Both the position numbers and the translations under genes were made by a program. This document shows, piece by piece, positions 45,272 to 54,409 of a stretch of DNA of 64,000 nucleotides. The notes under the pieces were generated by a model. It saw only the letters and a program-made list of their open reading frames with translations, did no database searches and had not been told where the DNA came from. Source of the DNA: Nocardioides sp. S-1144 (GTDB taxonomy: Bacteria > Actinomycetota > Actinomycetes > Propionibacteriales > Nocardioidaceae); the NCBI RefSeq assembly GCF_005954645.2, contig NZ_CP040695.2, positions 310,001-374,000 on the forward strand, written 5' to 3'. Position 1 is the stretch's first letter, and the number at the start of each line of letters is the position of its first letter.

Positions 45272-46207
45272 TCAGCCCGCGGCGGGCGTCAGGGTGAGCA
45301 GGGTGGCCTCCGGACGGCACGCGACCCGGATCCGGGCGTACGGGCTGGTGCCCAGTCCGGCCGAGACGTGGAGCCAGGCCGAGCCGGCGTCGCCGGGCCG
45401 GGAGTCGGCGGGGTGCCGGTGCAGGCCGCGGGCCCGCGCGGGGTCGAGGTCGCAGTTGGTGGTGAGCGCGCGGGCGCCGCCGGGCCGGGGCAGGCAGACC
45501 TGGCCGCCGTGCGTGTGCCCGGCCAGGACGGCGTCGTAGCCGTCGGCGGCGTACTGGTCGAGCACCCGCAGGTACGGCGCGTGGGCGACGCCCAGCCGGA
45601 CGTCGGCGTCCGGGTCGGCGGGTCCCGCGACCTCGTCGAGCCGGTCGTAGTCGAGGTGGGGGTCGTCGACCCCGGCCAGGGCGAGGGTGAGGTCGCGGAC
45701 CCGGATGGAGCCGGTGCGGTTGGTCAGGTCGCTCCAGCCGGCGTCGGTGAAGCGTCGGGAGAGCTCGCGCCACGGGAGCTCCGGGCTGGTGACGTGGCGG
45801 GTGCCGTCGTCGGGGAGCAGGTAGCGGATCGGGTTGCGCAGGGTCGGCTCGAAGTAGTCGTTGGACCCGTGCACGAAGACGCCGGGGACGTCGAGCAGCG
45901 GGCCGAGCGCGTCGCACACGACGGGGACGGCGTCACGGTGCGCGAGGTTGTCACCGGTGTCGACGACCAGGTCGGGCTCCAGGTCGGCGAGGCCGCGGAC
46001 CCAGTCCTGCTTGCGCCGCTGACCGGGCGTGAGGTGCAGGTCGCTGAGGTGCAGGACGCGCAGCGGCGCCGCTCCCGGCGGCAGCAACGGCACCTCGACC
46101 CTGCGCAGCGTGTACTGCCGGGCCTCGTGGACGGCGTACGCCGTGACCGCGGCACCGGCCAGCGCGCCGGCACCGACCGTCCGGCTCAGAATGCCCGCGA
46201 GACCCAT
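45272..46207 (-). CDS. Calcineurin-like metallophosphoesterase
   Basis: A 311-aa membrane-anchored phosphoesterase. An N-terminal hydrophobic segment (TVGAGALAGAAVTAYAV) is followed by the metal-site blocks LRVLHLSDLHL (DxH), VVDTGDNLAH (GDxx), VFVHGSNDYF (GNxD-like, here GSND) and LAGHTHGGQVCLP (GHxH). It is related to phosphohydrolases beside class A PBP genes (Rv3683-like by position). ATG 46207 is the preferred start. It is divergent from yqeY across 26 bp. Confidence 0.9.
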   Translation of the reverse strand: MGLAGILSRTVGAGALAGAAVTAYAVHEARQYTLRRVEVPLLPPGAAPLRVLHLSDLHLTPGQRRKQDWVRGLADLEPDLVVDTGDNLAHRDAVPVVCDALGPLLDVPGVFVHGSNDYFEPTLRNPIRYLLPDDGTRHVTSPELPWRELSRRFTDAGWSDLTNRTGSIRVRDLTLALAGVDDPHLDYDRLDEVAGPADPDADVRLGVAHAPYLRVLDQYAADGYDAVLAGHTHGGQVCLPRPGGARALTTNCDLDPARARGLHRHPADSRPGDAGSAWLHVSAGLGTSPYARIRVACRPEATLLTLTPAAG

Positions 46208-46233
46208 GGGGTCAGGCTGCCACAATGGCGATC

Positions 46234-46692
46234 ATGGCCACTCTGAAGGACCAGCTCCGCGCCGACCTGACCACCGCGATCAAGGCGCGTGACGCCGTGC
46301 GCTCCTCGACCCTGCGGATGGTGCTCACCGCCATCACCAACGCCGAGGTGGCCGGCAAGGAGGCTCGGGAGCTCAGCGACGAGGACGTCGTCGGCGTCCT
46401 GACCAGCGAGGCCAAGAAGCGCCGTGAGGCCGCCACCGCCTTCGACGACGGCGGGCGGGCCGAGAGCGCCGCGAAGGAGCGGGCCGAGGCCGAGGTGATC
46501 GCGGTCTACCTGCCCGAGCAGCTCTCGGCCGAGGAGGTCGCCGACATCGTCACCGCCGCCGTCGCCCAGGTGGGCGCGGCCGGGGAGGGGATGCGGGCCA
46601 TGGGCAAGGTGATGGGCGTCGTCCAGCCGCAGGTCAAGGGTCGCGCCGACGGCGGCGCGGTCGCCGCCGAGGTGCGCCGCCAGCTCGCCTGA
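46234..46692 (+). CDS. GatB/YqeY domain-containing protein
   Basis: A 152-aa YqeY protein: MATLKDQLRADLTTAIKARD, SSTLRMVLTAITNAEV, then the C-terminal tRNA-binding-like domain with YLPEQLSAEEVADIV and MGKVMGVVQPQVKGRADGG. Related to the tail domain of GatB and probably tRNA-linked. An in-frame ATG at 46225 exists; CACAAT ending 7 nt before 46234 favours the latter as a leaderless start. A 32-bp palindrome terminates it. Confidence 0.92.
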   Translation: MATLKDQLRADLTTAIKARDAVRSSTLRMVLTAITNAEVAGKEARELSDEDVVGVLTSEAKKRREAATAFDDGGRAESAAKERAEAEVIAVYLPEQLSAEEVADIVTAAVAQVGAAGEGMRAMGKVMGVVQPQVKGRADGGAVAAEVRRQLA

Positions 46693-46694
46693 GC

Positions 46695-46726
46695 GCTGAC
46701 CCGTCAGTGATCACTGACGGGTCAGC
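46695..46726. terminator. Perfect 32-bp palindromic terminator
   Basis: GCTGACCCGTCAGTGA is followed immediately by its exact reverse complement, with no loop mismatches. It lies between the convergent yqeY and PBP genes, so it can terminate in both directions. Confidence 0.85.
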
Positions 46727-46751
46727 GGATTCTCGGGGTTTGGGGGGCGGG

Positions 46752-48962
46752 TCAGCGCCCGCGGCCGCCGCCACGTCCGCCGCGGCCGTCGCCGCGTCCG
46801 CCACCGCTCGGGCTCGGCGGCGGGGGCACGTAGACGCTCTCGTTGCCGGCGCCGGGCACGGAGCTGGGGTAGACGAACTGCTCGTTGGGCAGGTCGTCGT
46901 CGATGACCTTCATCGCGTCGCCCCAGATCGGGGCGGCCAGGCCGGACCCGGACGCGCTGACCTGGACGCCGTTGATGGTGAGGCCGTCGAGGCCGATCGG
47001 GGTGCCGAACTCGTTGGCGCCGGCGACCATCGCGGCGGTCGCCATGTTGGGCGTGTAGCCGACGAACCACACCGAGGGCGACTTGCCCGAGCCGCCGGTG
47101 GTGCCGGTCTTGCCGGCGGCCGGCTGGTCGAGGGCCTGGGCGGAGGCGAAGCCGCCGTTGATGACGCCCTCGAGGACGTCGTTGACGGCGTCGGCCGTGG
47201 TCTTCGACATCACCTGGGTGCAGCGCGCGGGGTACTTCTTGAGCACCTTGCCGTTGGCGTCGGACAGCGACGTGACCGGCTGGGAGTCGCAGTGCTCACC
47301 GCGGGCGGCGAAGGTCGCGTACGCCTCGGCCATCTCCAGCGGGCTCACGTCGGCGACACCCAGGGTGAAGAACGGCACCCGCTCGGGCGAGACGACGAAG
47401 TTGCCGTCCTTGTTCTTCTGGCCCTCGGGGCTGGTCAGGTCGACCCCCATCGACTTGGCGAGCTCGTAGGGCTTGCAGATGCCGGTCTCCTTCTCCAGGT
47501 TGAGGAAGAAGGTGTTGATCGAGTTGCGGGTGCCGGTGTACAGGTTCTCGGAGCCGGTGTTGGAGGACACCGAGTTGCCGATCGGGAACTCGCCGTAGCC
47601 GTAGGGCTCGCCGCCGCAGTTCTCGTAGTCCTCCTCCTGCATGATCGCCGTGGCCGGCGCGGGGAGGGTCTCGTCGAGCGGGGTGCCCTCCTCGATCGCC
47701 GTGGCGAGCACGAAGGCCTTGAACGTCGACCCGGCCTGGAAGCCGTTCGAGTCGCCGTACTGCGAGGGCACGACGTAGTTGAGGTAGGTCTGGCCCCGCT
47801 CCTTGTCGCCCCCCATCGGCCGGCTCTGCGCGAGGCCGCGAACCGCGCCGGTGCCCGGCTCGACCATCGCGAGCGCGCCGATGGCCTGGTCGGTCGCGCG
47901 CACGCGGCCCTCGACGGCCTTGTCGGCGGCGGCCTGGACCTTGAGGTCGACGGTGGTGCGGATGGTCAGGCCGCCGGTGCGCAGCAGCCGCCAGCGCTCC
48001 GCCTCGGTCCGGCCCAGCGACTCGTCCTTCTTCAGGTACTCCAGCACGTAGCTGCAGAAGAACGCCGCCTCGCTGGCGAGGCAGCCGTTGTTCATGGTCT
48101 GCGTGCGCAGCTGCAGCTTGGAGGCCTTGGTCTTGTCGGCCCGCTTCTGCGGGATGACGCTGAGCTGGGCCATCCGGTCGAGCACCACGTCGCGCCGGGT
48201 GAGGGCGCGCTCCGGGTGGTTGGTGGGGTCGAAGGCCGACGGGTTCTGCACCAGGCCGGCGAGGATCGCGGACTGGTTCAGGTTGAGCTTCTTGGCGCTG
48301 GTGCCGAAGTAGCGCTGCGCGGCGGTCTCGACGCCGTAGGTGCCGGCACCGAAGTAGACGGTGTTGAGGTAGCGCTCGAGGATCCAGTCCTTGGACTGCT
48401 TCTTCTCCATCGCGATCGCGTAGCGCAGCTCGTTGAGCTTGCGGGCGTAGGTGTCGTCGGTGACCGCCGCCTTCTCCTCCTTGGTCTTCGCCTGCGCGAG
48501 GAGGGTCTGCTTGACCAGCTGCTGGGTGATCGTCGAGCCACCCTGGACGACGCCGCCGGCGCCGACGTTGGTGGCGAGCGCGCGCAGCGTGCCCTTGAGG
48601 TCGAGGGCGCCGTGCTGGTAGAAGCGGTAGTCCTCGATCGCCAGCAGCGCCTTGATCATCATCGGCGAGATCCGCTCGAGGGGCACGACCGTGCGGTTGG
48701 CGTCGGGCTTGAAGACCGTGGCGATCACGTTGCCGTCGGAGTCGAGGATGGTCGACTTCTGCGGCAGCGCGACCTCGTCGAGCTCCTTCGGGAGGTTGTC
48801 CATCGTCTCGGCGGTGTTGCGCGTGGCGAAGCCGAGGACGCCCGCGAACGGGATCGCGAGGCCGGAGACGACGACGCCGAGCACCGCGGCGACGACGACC
48901 ATCACCCCGAGGTGGGACAGCACCGTCGTGGGACGAGGGCGTTCGGACTTGGGTCGAGACAC
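46752..48962 (-). CDS. Class A penicillin-binding protein (PonA2-like)
   Basis: A 736-aa bifunctional peptidoglycan synthase. One membrane helix (SHLGVMVVVAAVLGVVVSGL) is followed by a GT51 transglycosylase domain with the catalytic Glu110 in AIEDYRFYQHGALD and GGSTITQQLVKQTLL. The transpeptidase domain follows, with Ser412 in AGSTFKAF and the GKTGTTGG box. The C-terminus is a Gly/Arg-rich tail and there is no PASTA domain, unlike mycobacterial PonA2. Next to whiB and ArsA-type genes it fits the PonA2 position. GTG 48962 is the start. Confidence 0.93.
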   Translation of the reverse strand: MSRPKSERPRPTTVLSHLGVMVVVAAVLGVVVSGLAIPFAGVLGFATRNTAETMDNLPKELDEVALPQKSTILDSDGNVIATVFKPDANRTVVPLERISPMMIKALLAIEDYRFYQHGALDLKGTLRALATNVGAGGVVQGGSTITQQLVKQTLLAQAKTKEEKAAVTDDTYARKLNELRYAIAMEKKQSKDWILERYLNTVYFGAGTYGVETAAQRYFGTSAKKLNLNQSAILAGLVQNPSAFDPTNHPERALTRRDVVLDRMAQLSVIPQKRADKTKASKLQLRTQTMNNGCLASEAAFFCSYVLEYLKKDESLGRTEAERWRLLRTGGLTIRTTVDLKVQAAADKAVEGRVRATDQAIGALAMVEPGTGAVRGLAQSRPMGGDKERGQTYLNYVVPSQYGDSNGFQAGSTFKAFVLATAIEEGTPLDETLPAPATAIMQEEDYENCGGEPYGYGEFPIGNSVSSNTGSENLYTGTRNSINTFFLNLEKETGICKPYELAKSMGVDLTSPEGQKNKDGNFVVSPERVPFFTLGVADVSPLEMAEAYATFAARGEHCDSQPVTSLSDANGKVLKKYPARCTQVMSKTTADAVNDVLEGVINGGFASAQALDQPAAGKTGTTGGSGKSPSVWFVGYTPNMATAAMVAGANEFGTPIGLDGLTINGVQVSASGSGLAAPIWGDAMKVIDDDLPNEQFVYPSSVPGAGNESVYVPPPPSPSGGGRGDGRGGRGGGRGR

Positions 48963-49043
48963 GGCTACGAGAGTACGTGAGGGGGCGGCACCGCGCCGAT
49001 TTCCTCGAGGCCGGGGACCACCCCAGTGCCACCCTGGTCACTC

Positions 49044-49065
49044 CGGACTAGTCATTTCGGACTAG
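49044..49065 (+). promoter_or_regulatory. CGGACTAG direct repeat upstream of whiB
   Basis: CGGACTAG occurs at 49044-49051 and 49058-49065, 14 bp apart, 46 bp upstream of the -10 TACCTT (49111-49116). It is a candidate activator site. Confidence 0.4.
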
Positions 49066-49110
49066 ACAAGTTGGGTCGAACGAGGGCTGTCGGTCGGGCC
49101 GGTTCCTCTT

Positions 49111-49116
49111 TACCTT
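49111..49116 (+). promoter_or_regulatory. -10 element TACCTT of whiB gene
   Basis: TACCTT predicts a transcript start near 49123 and a short leader containing GGAGG (49126-49130), 10 nt before ATG 49141. Confidence 0.5.
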
Positions 49117-49140
49117 TGGTCTTGCGGAGGAAGAGGCGTC

Positions 49141-49467
49141 ATGGGGACGCCGGAACTCCCGACAGACGACGTGGGGACAATCATGTGGGTTGAGGACTGG
49201 GCGCCGCGCGCTGCCTGCCGTGCGGAGCAGCCGGACAAGCTCTTCGTCCGAGGTGCCGAGCAGAACAAGGCGAAGACGCTGTGCCAGGGGTGCCCCGTGC
49301 GCACCGAGTGCCTGGCCGAGGCGCTGGACAACCAGATCGAGTGGGGCGTCTGGGGTGGCATGACCGAGCGCGAGCGCCGGGCCCTCCTGCGTCGCCGGCC
49401 CACCGCCTCGTGGCGCTCGGTCCTCGAGACCGCGCGCAACCAGACCCGCGAGACCGTCAAGGTCTGA
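49141..49467 (+). CDS. WhiB family [4Fe-4S] transcriptional regulator, WhiB4/WblA type
   Basis: A 108-aa WhiB-like protein. Four cluster cysteines are present (Cys26, Cys48, Cys51, Cys57: AACRAEQ, LCQGCPVRTEC), then the WhiB turn GVWGGMTERERRALLRRRP. The segment LFVRGAEQNKAKTLC matches WhiB4/WblA more closely than other subclasses as I recall it. Redox sensing and developmental or antioxidant control are known for that subclass. ATG 49141 is supported by GGAGG; ATG 49183 would lose 14 residues. It is divergent from the PBP gene. Confidence 0.93.
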   Translation: MGTPELPTDDVGTIMWVEDWAPRAACRAEQPDKLFVRGAEQNKAKTLCQGCPVRTECLAEALDNQIEWGVWGGMTERERRALLRRRPTASWRSVLETARNQTRETVKV

Positions 49468-49491
49468 CGACCGGCGCCGGGCCCGCCCGGC

Positions 49492-50682
49492 TCACGACGG
49501 GGCGGCGTCCCCGCCCAGCAGCGCGCCCACACGGCGGAGCCCGTCGAGGTCGTGGACGTCGGTCGCGAGCGCCGGCACCACCGCCGTCGGCACCTGCGGG
49601 TGCGACGTCGCGAACCGCGCGCGCAGCCGGGCCTCGCGCTCCACGAGCCGGGTGCGGTCCGCGTGCAGGCGCAGCAGGCCGGCCGTCGTCGACGTCGGGT
49701 CGCTGCGCCGCAGCCGCTCGGAGGCCGCCATCGCCTCGTCGGCCGACAGGTCCCCGGCGGGCGGCACCGCGGCACGGTTGACGATCAGTCCCGCCAGCGG
49801 CATCCGGTCGGCGCTGAGCCGGTCGACGAAGTACGCCGCCTCGCGCAGCGCGTCCCGCTCGGGCGCGGCCACCACGAGGAAGGCCGTCCCGTCGTCCTGG
49901 AGCAGCGCGTAGGTCTTCGTGGCCCGCTGCCGGAAGCCGCCGAAGACGGTGTCGATCGCCGCGACGAAGGTCTGGAGGTCGCGCAGCACCTGCGCGCCGA
50001 GCAGCTTGGTCAGCGCGCTCGTGATCAGCCCGAAGCCGGCACCGACCAGCTTGAGGGGCCCCTTCGCCGGGGCGAGCATCAGCTTGATGAACCGGCCGTC
50101 GAGGAAGCTCGAGAGCCGCTCGGGGGCGTCGAGGAAGTCGAGCGCCGAGCGTGACGGCGGCGTGTCGACCACGATCAGGTCGTAGCTGCCCTCGGCGCGG
50201 GCCTCGGCGTGCAGCTGTCCGAGCTTCTCCATCGCCATGTACTCCTGCGTCCCGGCGAAGGAGCTCGACAGCGCGACGTAGAACGGGTTCTCCAGGATCT
50301 GGCGGGCCTTCTCCGGGCTGGCCTGGCTCTCGACCACCTCGTCGAAGGTGCGCTTCATGTCGAGCATCATCGCGTCGAGCGAGCCCCCAGCCCCGCCCTC
50401 GACGCCGTCGACCGGGCGCGGGGTGTTGTCGAGCGCCTCGATCCCCATCGCCTGGGCGAGCCGCCGGGCCGGGTCGATGGTCAGGACGACGACCCGGCGG
50501 CCGCGCTCGGCCGCGCGCAGGGCGAGGGCGGCCGCGGTGGTGGTCTTGCCGACCCCGCCGGAGCCGCAGCACACGATGATCCCGACGCCGCGGTCGTCGA
50601 CCAGGGCGTCGACGTCGAGGACGGCGGGGCCCTCCGCGCCGCGGGGGCGACCGGACGGGCCGACGCGAGGTGGCTGGTTCAT
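49492..50682 (-). CDS. ArsA/GET3-like anion-transporting ATPase (second of pair)
   Basis: A 396-aa P-loop ATPase with a deviant Walker A CCGSGGVGKTTTAAALAL, switch I/II regions (VLTIDPARRLAQAMGIE; LIVVDTPPSRSALDFLDAP) and the GET3-like helical insert (KRTFDEVVESQASPEKARQI). Corresponds by order to Rv3680. The pair is linked in mycobacteria to membrane-stress tolerance (from memory). ATG 50682 shares a base with the preceding stop (TGATG). Confidence 0.9.
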   Translation of the reverse strand: MNQPPRVGPSGRPRGAEGPAVLDVDALVDDRGVGIIVCCGSGGVGKTTTAAALALRAAERGRRVVVLTIDPARRLAQAMGIEALDNTPRPVDGVEGGAGGSLDAMMLDMKRTFDEVVESQASPEKARQILENPFYVALSSSFAGTQEYMAMEKLGQLHAEARAEGSYDLIVVDTPPSRSALDFLDAPERLSSFLDGRFIKLMLAPAKGPLKLVGAGFGLITSALTKLLGAQVLRDLQTFVAAIDTVFGGFRQRATKTYALLQDDGTAFLVVAAPERDALREAAYFVDRLSADRMPLAGLIVNRAAVPPAGDLSADEAMAASERLRRSDPTSTTAGLLRLHADRTRLVEREARLRARFATSHPQVPTAVVPALATDVHDLDGLRRVGALLGGDAAPS

Positions 50683-51671
50683 CAGGCGAGCCCCTGGTCC
50701 CGGAGGAGGCCGGCGAGCTCGTAGAGCGCGCCGAGGTCGACGCCCTGGGGGAGCCGCGGCAGCTCGTAGGCCGGGACGTCGAGGGCGTCGACGATCGCGC
50801 GCTGCGCGGCCTCGAGGGCGCGGCGCTCGGCGTGCTCGTGGCCGCCGAGGAGCAGGTCGGTCACCACCGCGTCGACCTGCGTCTCGTCGAGCCCGGCCTC
50901 GGCCAGCTCGCCGGCGACCGTGCCGGCGTCGAGGGTGGCCAGCTGCTCGGGGGTCAGGTCGCGCGGGCGCACCTGGTTGACCACGACGCCGCCGACCGGC
51001 AGGTCGGCCGCGCGCAGCTCGGCGATCCCGTCGGCGGTCTCCTGGACCGGCATCTCCTCGAGCACCGTGACCAGGTGCACCGCGGTGCGCGGGGAGCGGA
51101 AGAGGGTCATCATCGTGTCGGACTGCGACTTGACCGGCCCGACCTTGGCGAGCCCGGCCAGCTCGTTGCTGACGTTGAGGAACTGCACGATCCGTCCGGT
51201 CGGCGGCGCGTCGAGGACGACGGCGTCGTACTGGATCGCGCCCTTGTTGCGGCTGTTGCGCTGCACGGCCTCGAAGACCTTGCCCGTGAGCAGCACGTCG
51301 CGGACGCCGGGGGCGATCGTCGTGGCGAACTCGATGACGCCGAACCGGTCGAGCGCCCGGCCGGCCCGGCCGAGCTTGTAGTACAGCGAGAGGTACTCCA
51401 GCAGCGCCGCCTCGGGGTCGACGTGCAGCGCGTGCACGACGCCGGGCTCGCCGTCGGCGTCCGGGAGCCCGGTGGTGAGCCGGCGCTCGGCGAACGGCAG
51501 CGGGTCGACGTCGAACATCCGGGCGATGCCCTGGCGGCCCTCGACCTCGCAGAGCAGCACGTTGCGGCCCTGGGTGGCCAGCGCCAGGGCGAGCGCGGCC
51601 GCCACCGTCGACTTGCCGGTGCCGCCCTTGCCGGTGACGACGTGCAGCCGGACCTGCGGCCAATCGGTCAT
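50682..51671 (-). CDS. ArsA/GET3-like anion-transporting ATPase (first of pair)
   Basis: A 329-aa ATPase with Walker A VVTGKGGTGKSTVAAALALA, the signature Lys in GKGGTGKS, and YDAVVLDAPPTGRIVQFLNV as switch II. LCEVEGRQGIARMFDVDPLP takes the switch I position. It probably dimerises with the next gene product. It corresponds to Rv3679 by gene order. ATG 51671 begins MTDWPQVRLHVVTGKG. Confidence 0.9.
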   Translation of the reverse strand: MTDWPQVRLHVVTGKGGTGKSTVAAALALALATQGRNVLLCEVEGRQGIARMFDVDPLPFAERRLTTGLPDADGEPGVVHALHVDPEAALLEYLSLYYKLGRAGRALDRFGVIEFATTIAPGVRDVLLTGKVFEAVQRNSRNKGAIQYDAVVLDAPPTGRIVQFLNVSNELAGLAKVGPVKSQSDTMMTLFRSPRTAVHLVTVLEEMPVQETADGIAELRAADLPVGGVVVNQVRPRDLTPEQLATLDAGTVAGELAEAGLDETQVDAVVTDLLLGGHEHAERRALEAAQRAIVDALDVPAYELPRLPQGVDLGALYELAGLLRDQGLA

Positions 51672-51682
51672 GATCACCGACA

Positions 51683-52012
51683 CTACTTCGGCGGTCGCGA
51701 CCGGGCGGCGGCCACCCCGCGGGCCACCCAGGCGGCGAGCTGGCGCCGGGTGCGGAGGGCGCCGGGGCCGACCTCCAGCCAGGTCGTCGACGTCCGGGAA
51801 CCCATGACCATCGGCCCGACCTGGTCGCGGGTGAGCAGGCGCGCCCGCTCGGCGTCGTCGTCGACGCGCAGGAGCAGGCCGCCGCGCCCGCTGACGCAGA
51901 CCGCGAGGTTGCCGTCGAGCAGGAAGGCCAGGCCGCCGAACATCCTCCGCTCCACGGCGGGCTGCTCGATCAGCTCGCGGACCCGCGTGGCCAGCGTCTC
52001 GTCGTGCGCCAT
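51683..52012 (-). CDS. TfoX N-terminal domain protein
   Basis: A 109-aa protein with the TfoX_N fold: TLATRVRELIEQPAVERRMF, GGLAFLLDGNLAVCVSGRGG and LLLRVDDDAERARLL. The competence-linked C-terminal domain is absent. Found widely as a stand-alone protein of unknown function. ATG 52012 is preferred over ATG 52021. Confidence 0.85.
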   Translation of the reverse strand: MAHDETLATRVRELIEQPAVERRMFGGLAFLLDGNLAVCVSGRGGLLLRVDDDAERARLLTRDQVGPMVMGSRTSTTWLEVGPGALRTRRQLAAWVARGVAAARSRPPK

Positions 52013-52047
52013 GGCGACCATCCTGGCCGGTGCGCCAGCATGGGTCC

Positions 52048-52791
52048 ATGAAGCTCGCGGTCGCCGGCGCCACCGGCGTGGTCGGTACCCACGTCGTCGA
52101 CGTCGCCCGGGAGCGGGGTCACGAGGTCGTGGCGCTGGCCCGGTCGGTGGGCGTCGACCTGACCAGCGGCGCCGGGCTGGTCGAGCGGCTGGCCGGCGTC
52201 GACGCGGTCGTCGACGTGACCAGCACCGCCTCGCAGCGACGGGCCGTGGCCGAGGCCTTCTTCGGCGGCGTCACCACGAACCTGATCGACGCCGGGCAGC
52301 GGGCCGGCGTCGGACACCACGTCGCGCTGTCGATCGTCGGGATCGACGACGTGCCGTCGGGCTACTACCGCGGCAAGCTGCTCCAGGAGCGGCTGCTCGC
52401 CGCGGGCGCCCAGCCCTGGAGCGTGCTGCGGGCCACGCAGTTCCACGAGTTCGCCGAGCAGGCCCTGCACTTCGCCGCCGTCGGCCCGTTCTCGTTCGTG
52501 CCGCGGATGCTGAGCCAGCCGGTCGCGGCCCGCGAGGTCGCCGAGGCGCTCGTCGACCTCGCCGAGGCGGGGCCGTCGGGCCGGGTGCCCGACCTCGCCG
52601 GTCCGGAGCGCCTCGACGTCCCCTCGCTGTCGCGCCGCGTGGTCCGGGCCCGCGGCCTCGGACGACGGGTGGTCGGCGTCCGGCTGCCGGGCGCCGCCGG
52701 ACGGGCGATGCGCAGCGGTGCGCTGACGCCCGGGAGCGACGGGCCGCGCGGCCGGACGACGTTCGCGGAGTGGCTCGCCTCCACCTCGTGA
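52048..52791 (+). CDS. NAD(P)-binding NmrA-like oxidoreductase
   Basis: A 247-aa Rossmann-fold protein (KLAVAGATGVVGTHVVDVAR; later HHVALSIVGIDDVPSGYYRG). The GxxGxxG motif and the YxxxK-like YYRGK are present. It belongs to the atypical short-chain dehydrogenase/NmrA group of redox sensors or reductases. Substrate unknown. ATG 52048 begins the canonical beta strand. Confidence 0.83.
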   Translation: MKLAVAGATGVVGTHVVDVARERGHEVVALARSVGVDLTSGAGLVERLAGVDAVVDVTSTASQRRAVAEAFFGGVTTNLIDAGQRAGVGHHVALSIVGIDDVPSGYYRGKLLQERLLAAGAQPWSVLRATQFHEFAEQALHFAAVGPFSFVPRMLSQPVAAREVAEALVDLAEAGPSGRVPDLAGPERLDVPSLSRRVVRARGLGRRVVGVRLPGAAGRAMRSGALTPGSDGPRGRTTFAEWLASTS

Positions 52792-52861
52792 GGGCGGCCG
52801 TCCCCCTGCCGGGGTGGGGGTGGTTGACGCGGCCCGGCACGAGGCGGCAGGTTGCTCGGTC

Positions 52862-54388
52862 ATGAGCGTGTTCCGCACCAAGTCGATCGAGCAGTCCATC
52901 GCCGACACCGACGACCCCGAGACCAAGCTGCGCAAGGACCTCGGTGCCCTCGACCTCACGATCTTCGGCGTCGGCGTCATCATCGGCGCCGGCATCTTCG
53001 TGCTGACGGGCAAGGTCGCCGCGTCGAACTCGGGGCCGGCGCTCGCGCTCAGCTTCCTGATCGCCGCGATCGCCTGCGGCCTCGCCGGCCTCTGCTACGC
53101 GGAGTTCGCCTCGACCGTCCCCGTGGCCGGCAGCGCCTACACGTTCAGCTACGCGACGCTCGGCGAGCTCGTCGCCTGGACCATCGGCTGGGACCTCGTG
53201 CTCGAGTTCACCATCGGGTCCGCCGCCCTGGCCGCCGGCTTCTCCGGCTACTTCCAGACGGTGCTCGACATCTTCGGGGTCGAGGTGCCGACCCAGGTGG
53301 CGTCGGCGAGCGAGGGCTTCATCGACCTGCCGGCCGTGATCATCGCGCTGCTGGTGATGGGGCTGCTCATCCTCGGCACCAAGCTCTCCAGCGCGTTCAA
53401 CCTCGTCGTGGTCGCCATCAAGCTGCTCGTGGTGGCGATCGTGATCGTCGTCGGCCTGACCGCCGTCAACGCCGACAACTGGGTGCCCTTCATCCCCGAG
53501 TCGGCGCCCACGCCCGACTCCGACGGCGGGTTCCGCAGCCTGCCGCTCATCACCTCGCTGCTCGGCATCGAGCCCGCGATCTTCGGCGTCGCCGGCGTCA
53601 TCTCCGGCGCGGCCGTGGTGTTCTTCGCCTTCATCGGCTTCGACGTCGTCGCGACGACCGCCGAGGAGGCCAAGAACCCGCAGCGCGACGTGCCGATCGG
53701 CATCCTGTCCTCGCTGGCCATCGTGACCGTCCTCTACGCCGCGGTGAGCCTGGTGGTGACCGGCGTCCAGAGCTACAAGGACATCGACCCCAACGACCCC
53801 GCCCCGCTGTCGACGGCGTTCGAGGCGGCCGGCATCACCTGGGTGCGCGACGTGGTCGCGATCGGGGCGTGCATCGGGCTGATCGTCGTCTGCATGATCC
53901 TGATGCTCGGCCAGAGCCGGGTCGCCTTCGCGATGGCGCGCGACGGCCTGCTGCCGCGCGGCCTGGCCCGCACCCACCCGAAGTTCGGCACCCCGCACCG
54001 GATCACCCTCATCACCGGCGTCGTGGTCGCCGCCCTGGCCGGCTTCCTCGACCTCGAGACGCTGGCCAACCTGGTGAACATCGGCACGCTCTTCGCCTTC
54101 ATCCTGGTCAGCATCGGCGTGCTGGTCCTGCGCCGCACCCGCCCCGACCTCCCGCGCGCCTTCCGGACGCCGTTCGCCCCCGTGGTCGCGACCCTGTCGG
54201 TCCTCATGTGCTTCTACCTGATGCTGAACCTGACCGGCGAGACCTGGGAGCGGTTCCTCATCTGGATGGCGATCGGGTTCGTCGTCTACTTCCTCTACGG
54301 GCGCAGCCACAGCCGGCTCGGCCTGGAGGGCGAGCCGGCGCGGCAGGAGAAGCCGGCCGCCGGCGGCCCGTCCCTCGACAAGTCCTGA
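52862..54388 (+). CDS. APC-family amino acid permease
   Basis: A 508-aa permease of the cationic amino acid transporter/YfnA type. About 12 helices, with the signature DLTIFGVGVIIGAGIFVLTG in TM1 and FFAFIGFDVVATTAEEAKNP in TM6 followed by QRDVPIGIL. It probably imports an amino acid with protons. Stands alone, bordered by an oxidoreductase and a convergent ABC exporter. Confidence 0.9.
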   Translation: MSVFRTKSIEQSIADTDDPETKLRKDLGALDLTIFGVGVIIGAGIFVLTGKVAASNSGPALALSFLIAAIACGLAGLCYAEFASTVPVAGSAYTFSYATLGELVAWTIGWDLVLEFTIGSAALAAGFSGYFQTVLDIFGVEVPTQVASASEGFIDLPAVIIALLVMGLLILGTKLSSAFNLVVVAIKLLVVAIVIVVGLTAVNADNWVPFIPESAPTPDSDGGFRSLPLITSLLGIEPAIFGVAGVISGAAVVFFAFIGFDVVATTAEEAKNPQRDVPIGILSSLAIVTVLYAAVSLVVTGVQSYKDIDPNDPAPLSTAFEAAGITWVRDVVAIGACIGLIVVCMILMLGQSRVAFAMARDGLLPRGLARTHPKFGTPHRITLITGVVVAALAGFLDLETLANLVNIGTLFAFILVSIGVLVLRRTRPDLPRAFRTPFAPVVATLSVLMCFYLMLNLTGETWERFLIWMAIGFVVYFLYGRSHSRLGLEGEPARQEKPAAGGPSLDKS

Positions 54389-54409
54389 GCCGGGTCCGGG
54401 CCGCGGCCC

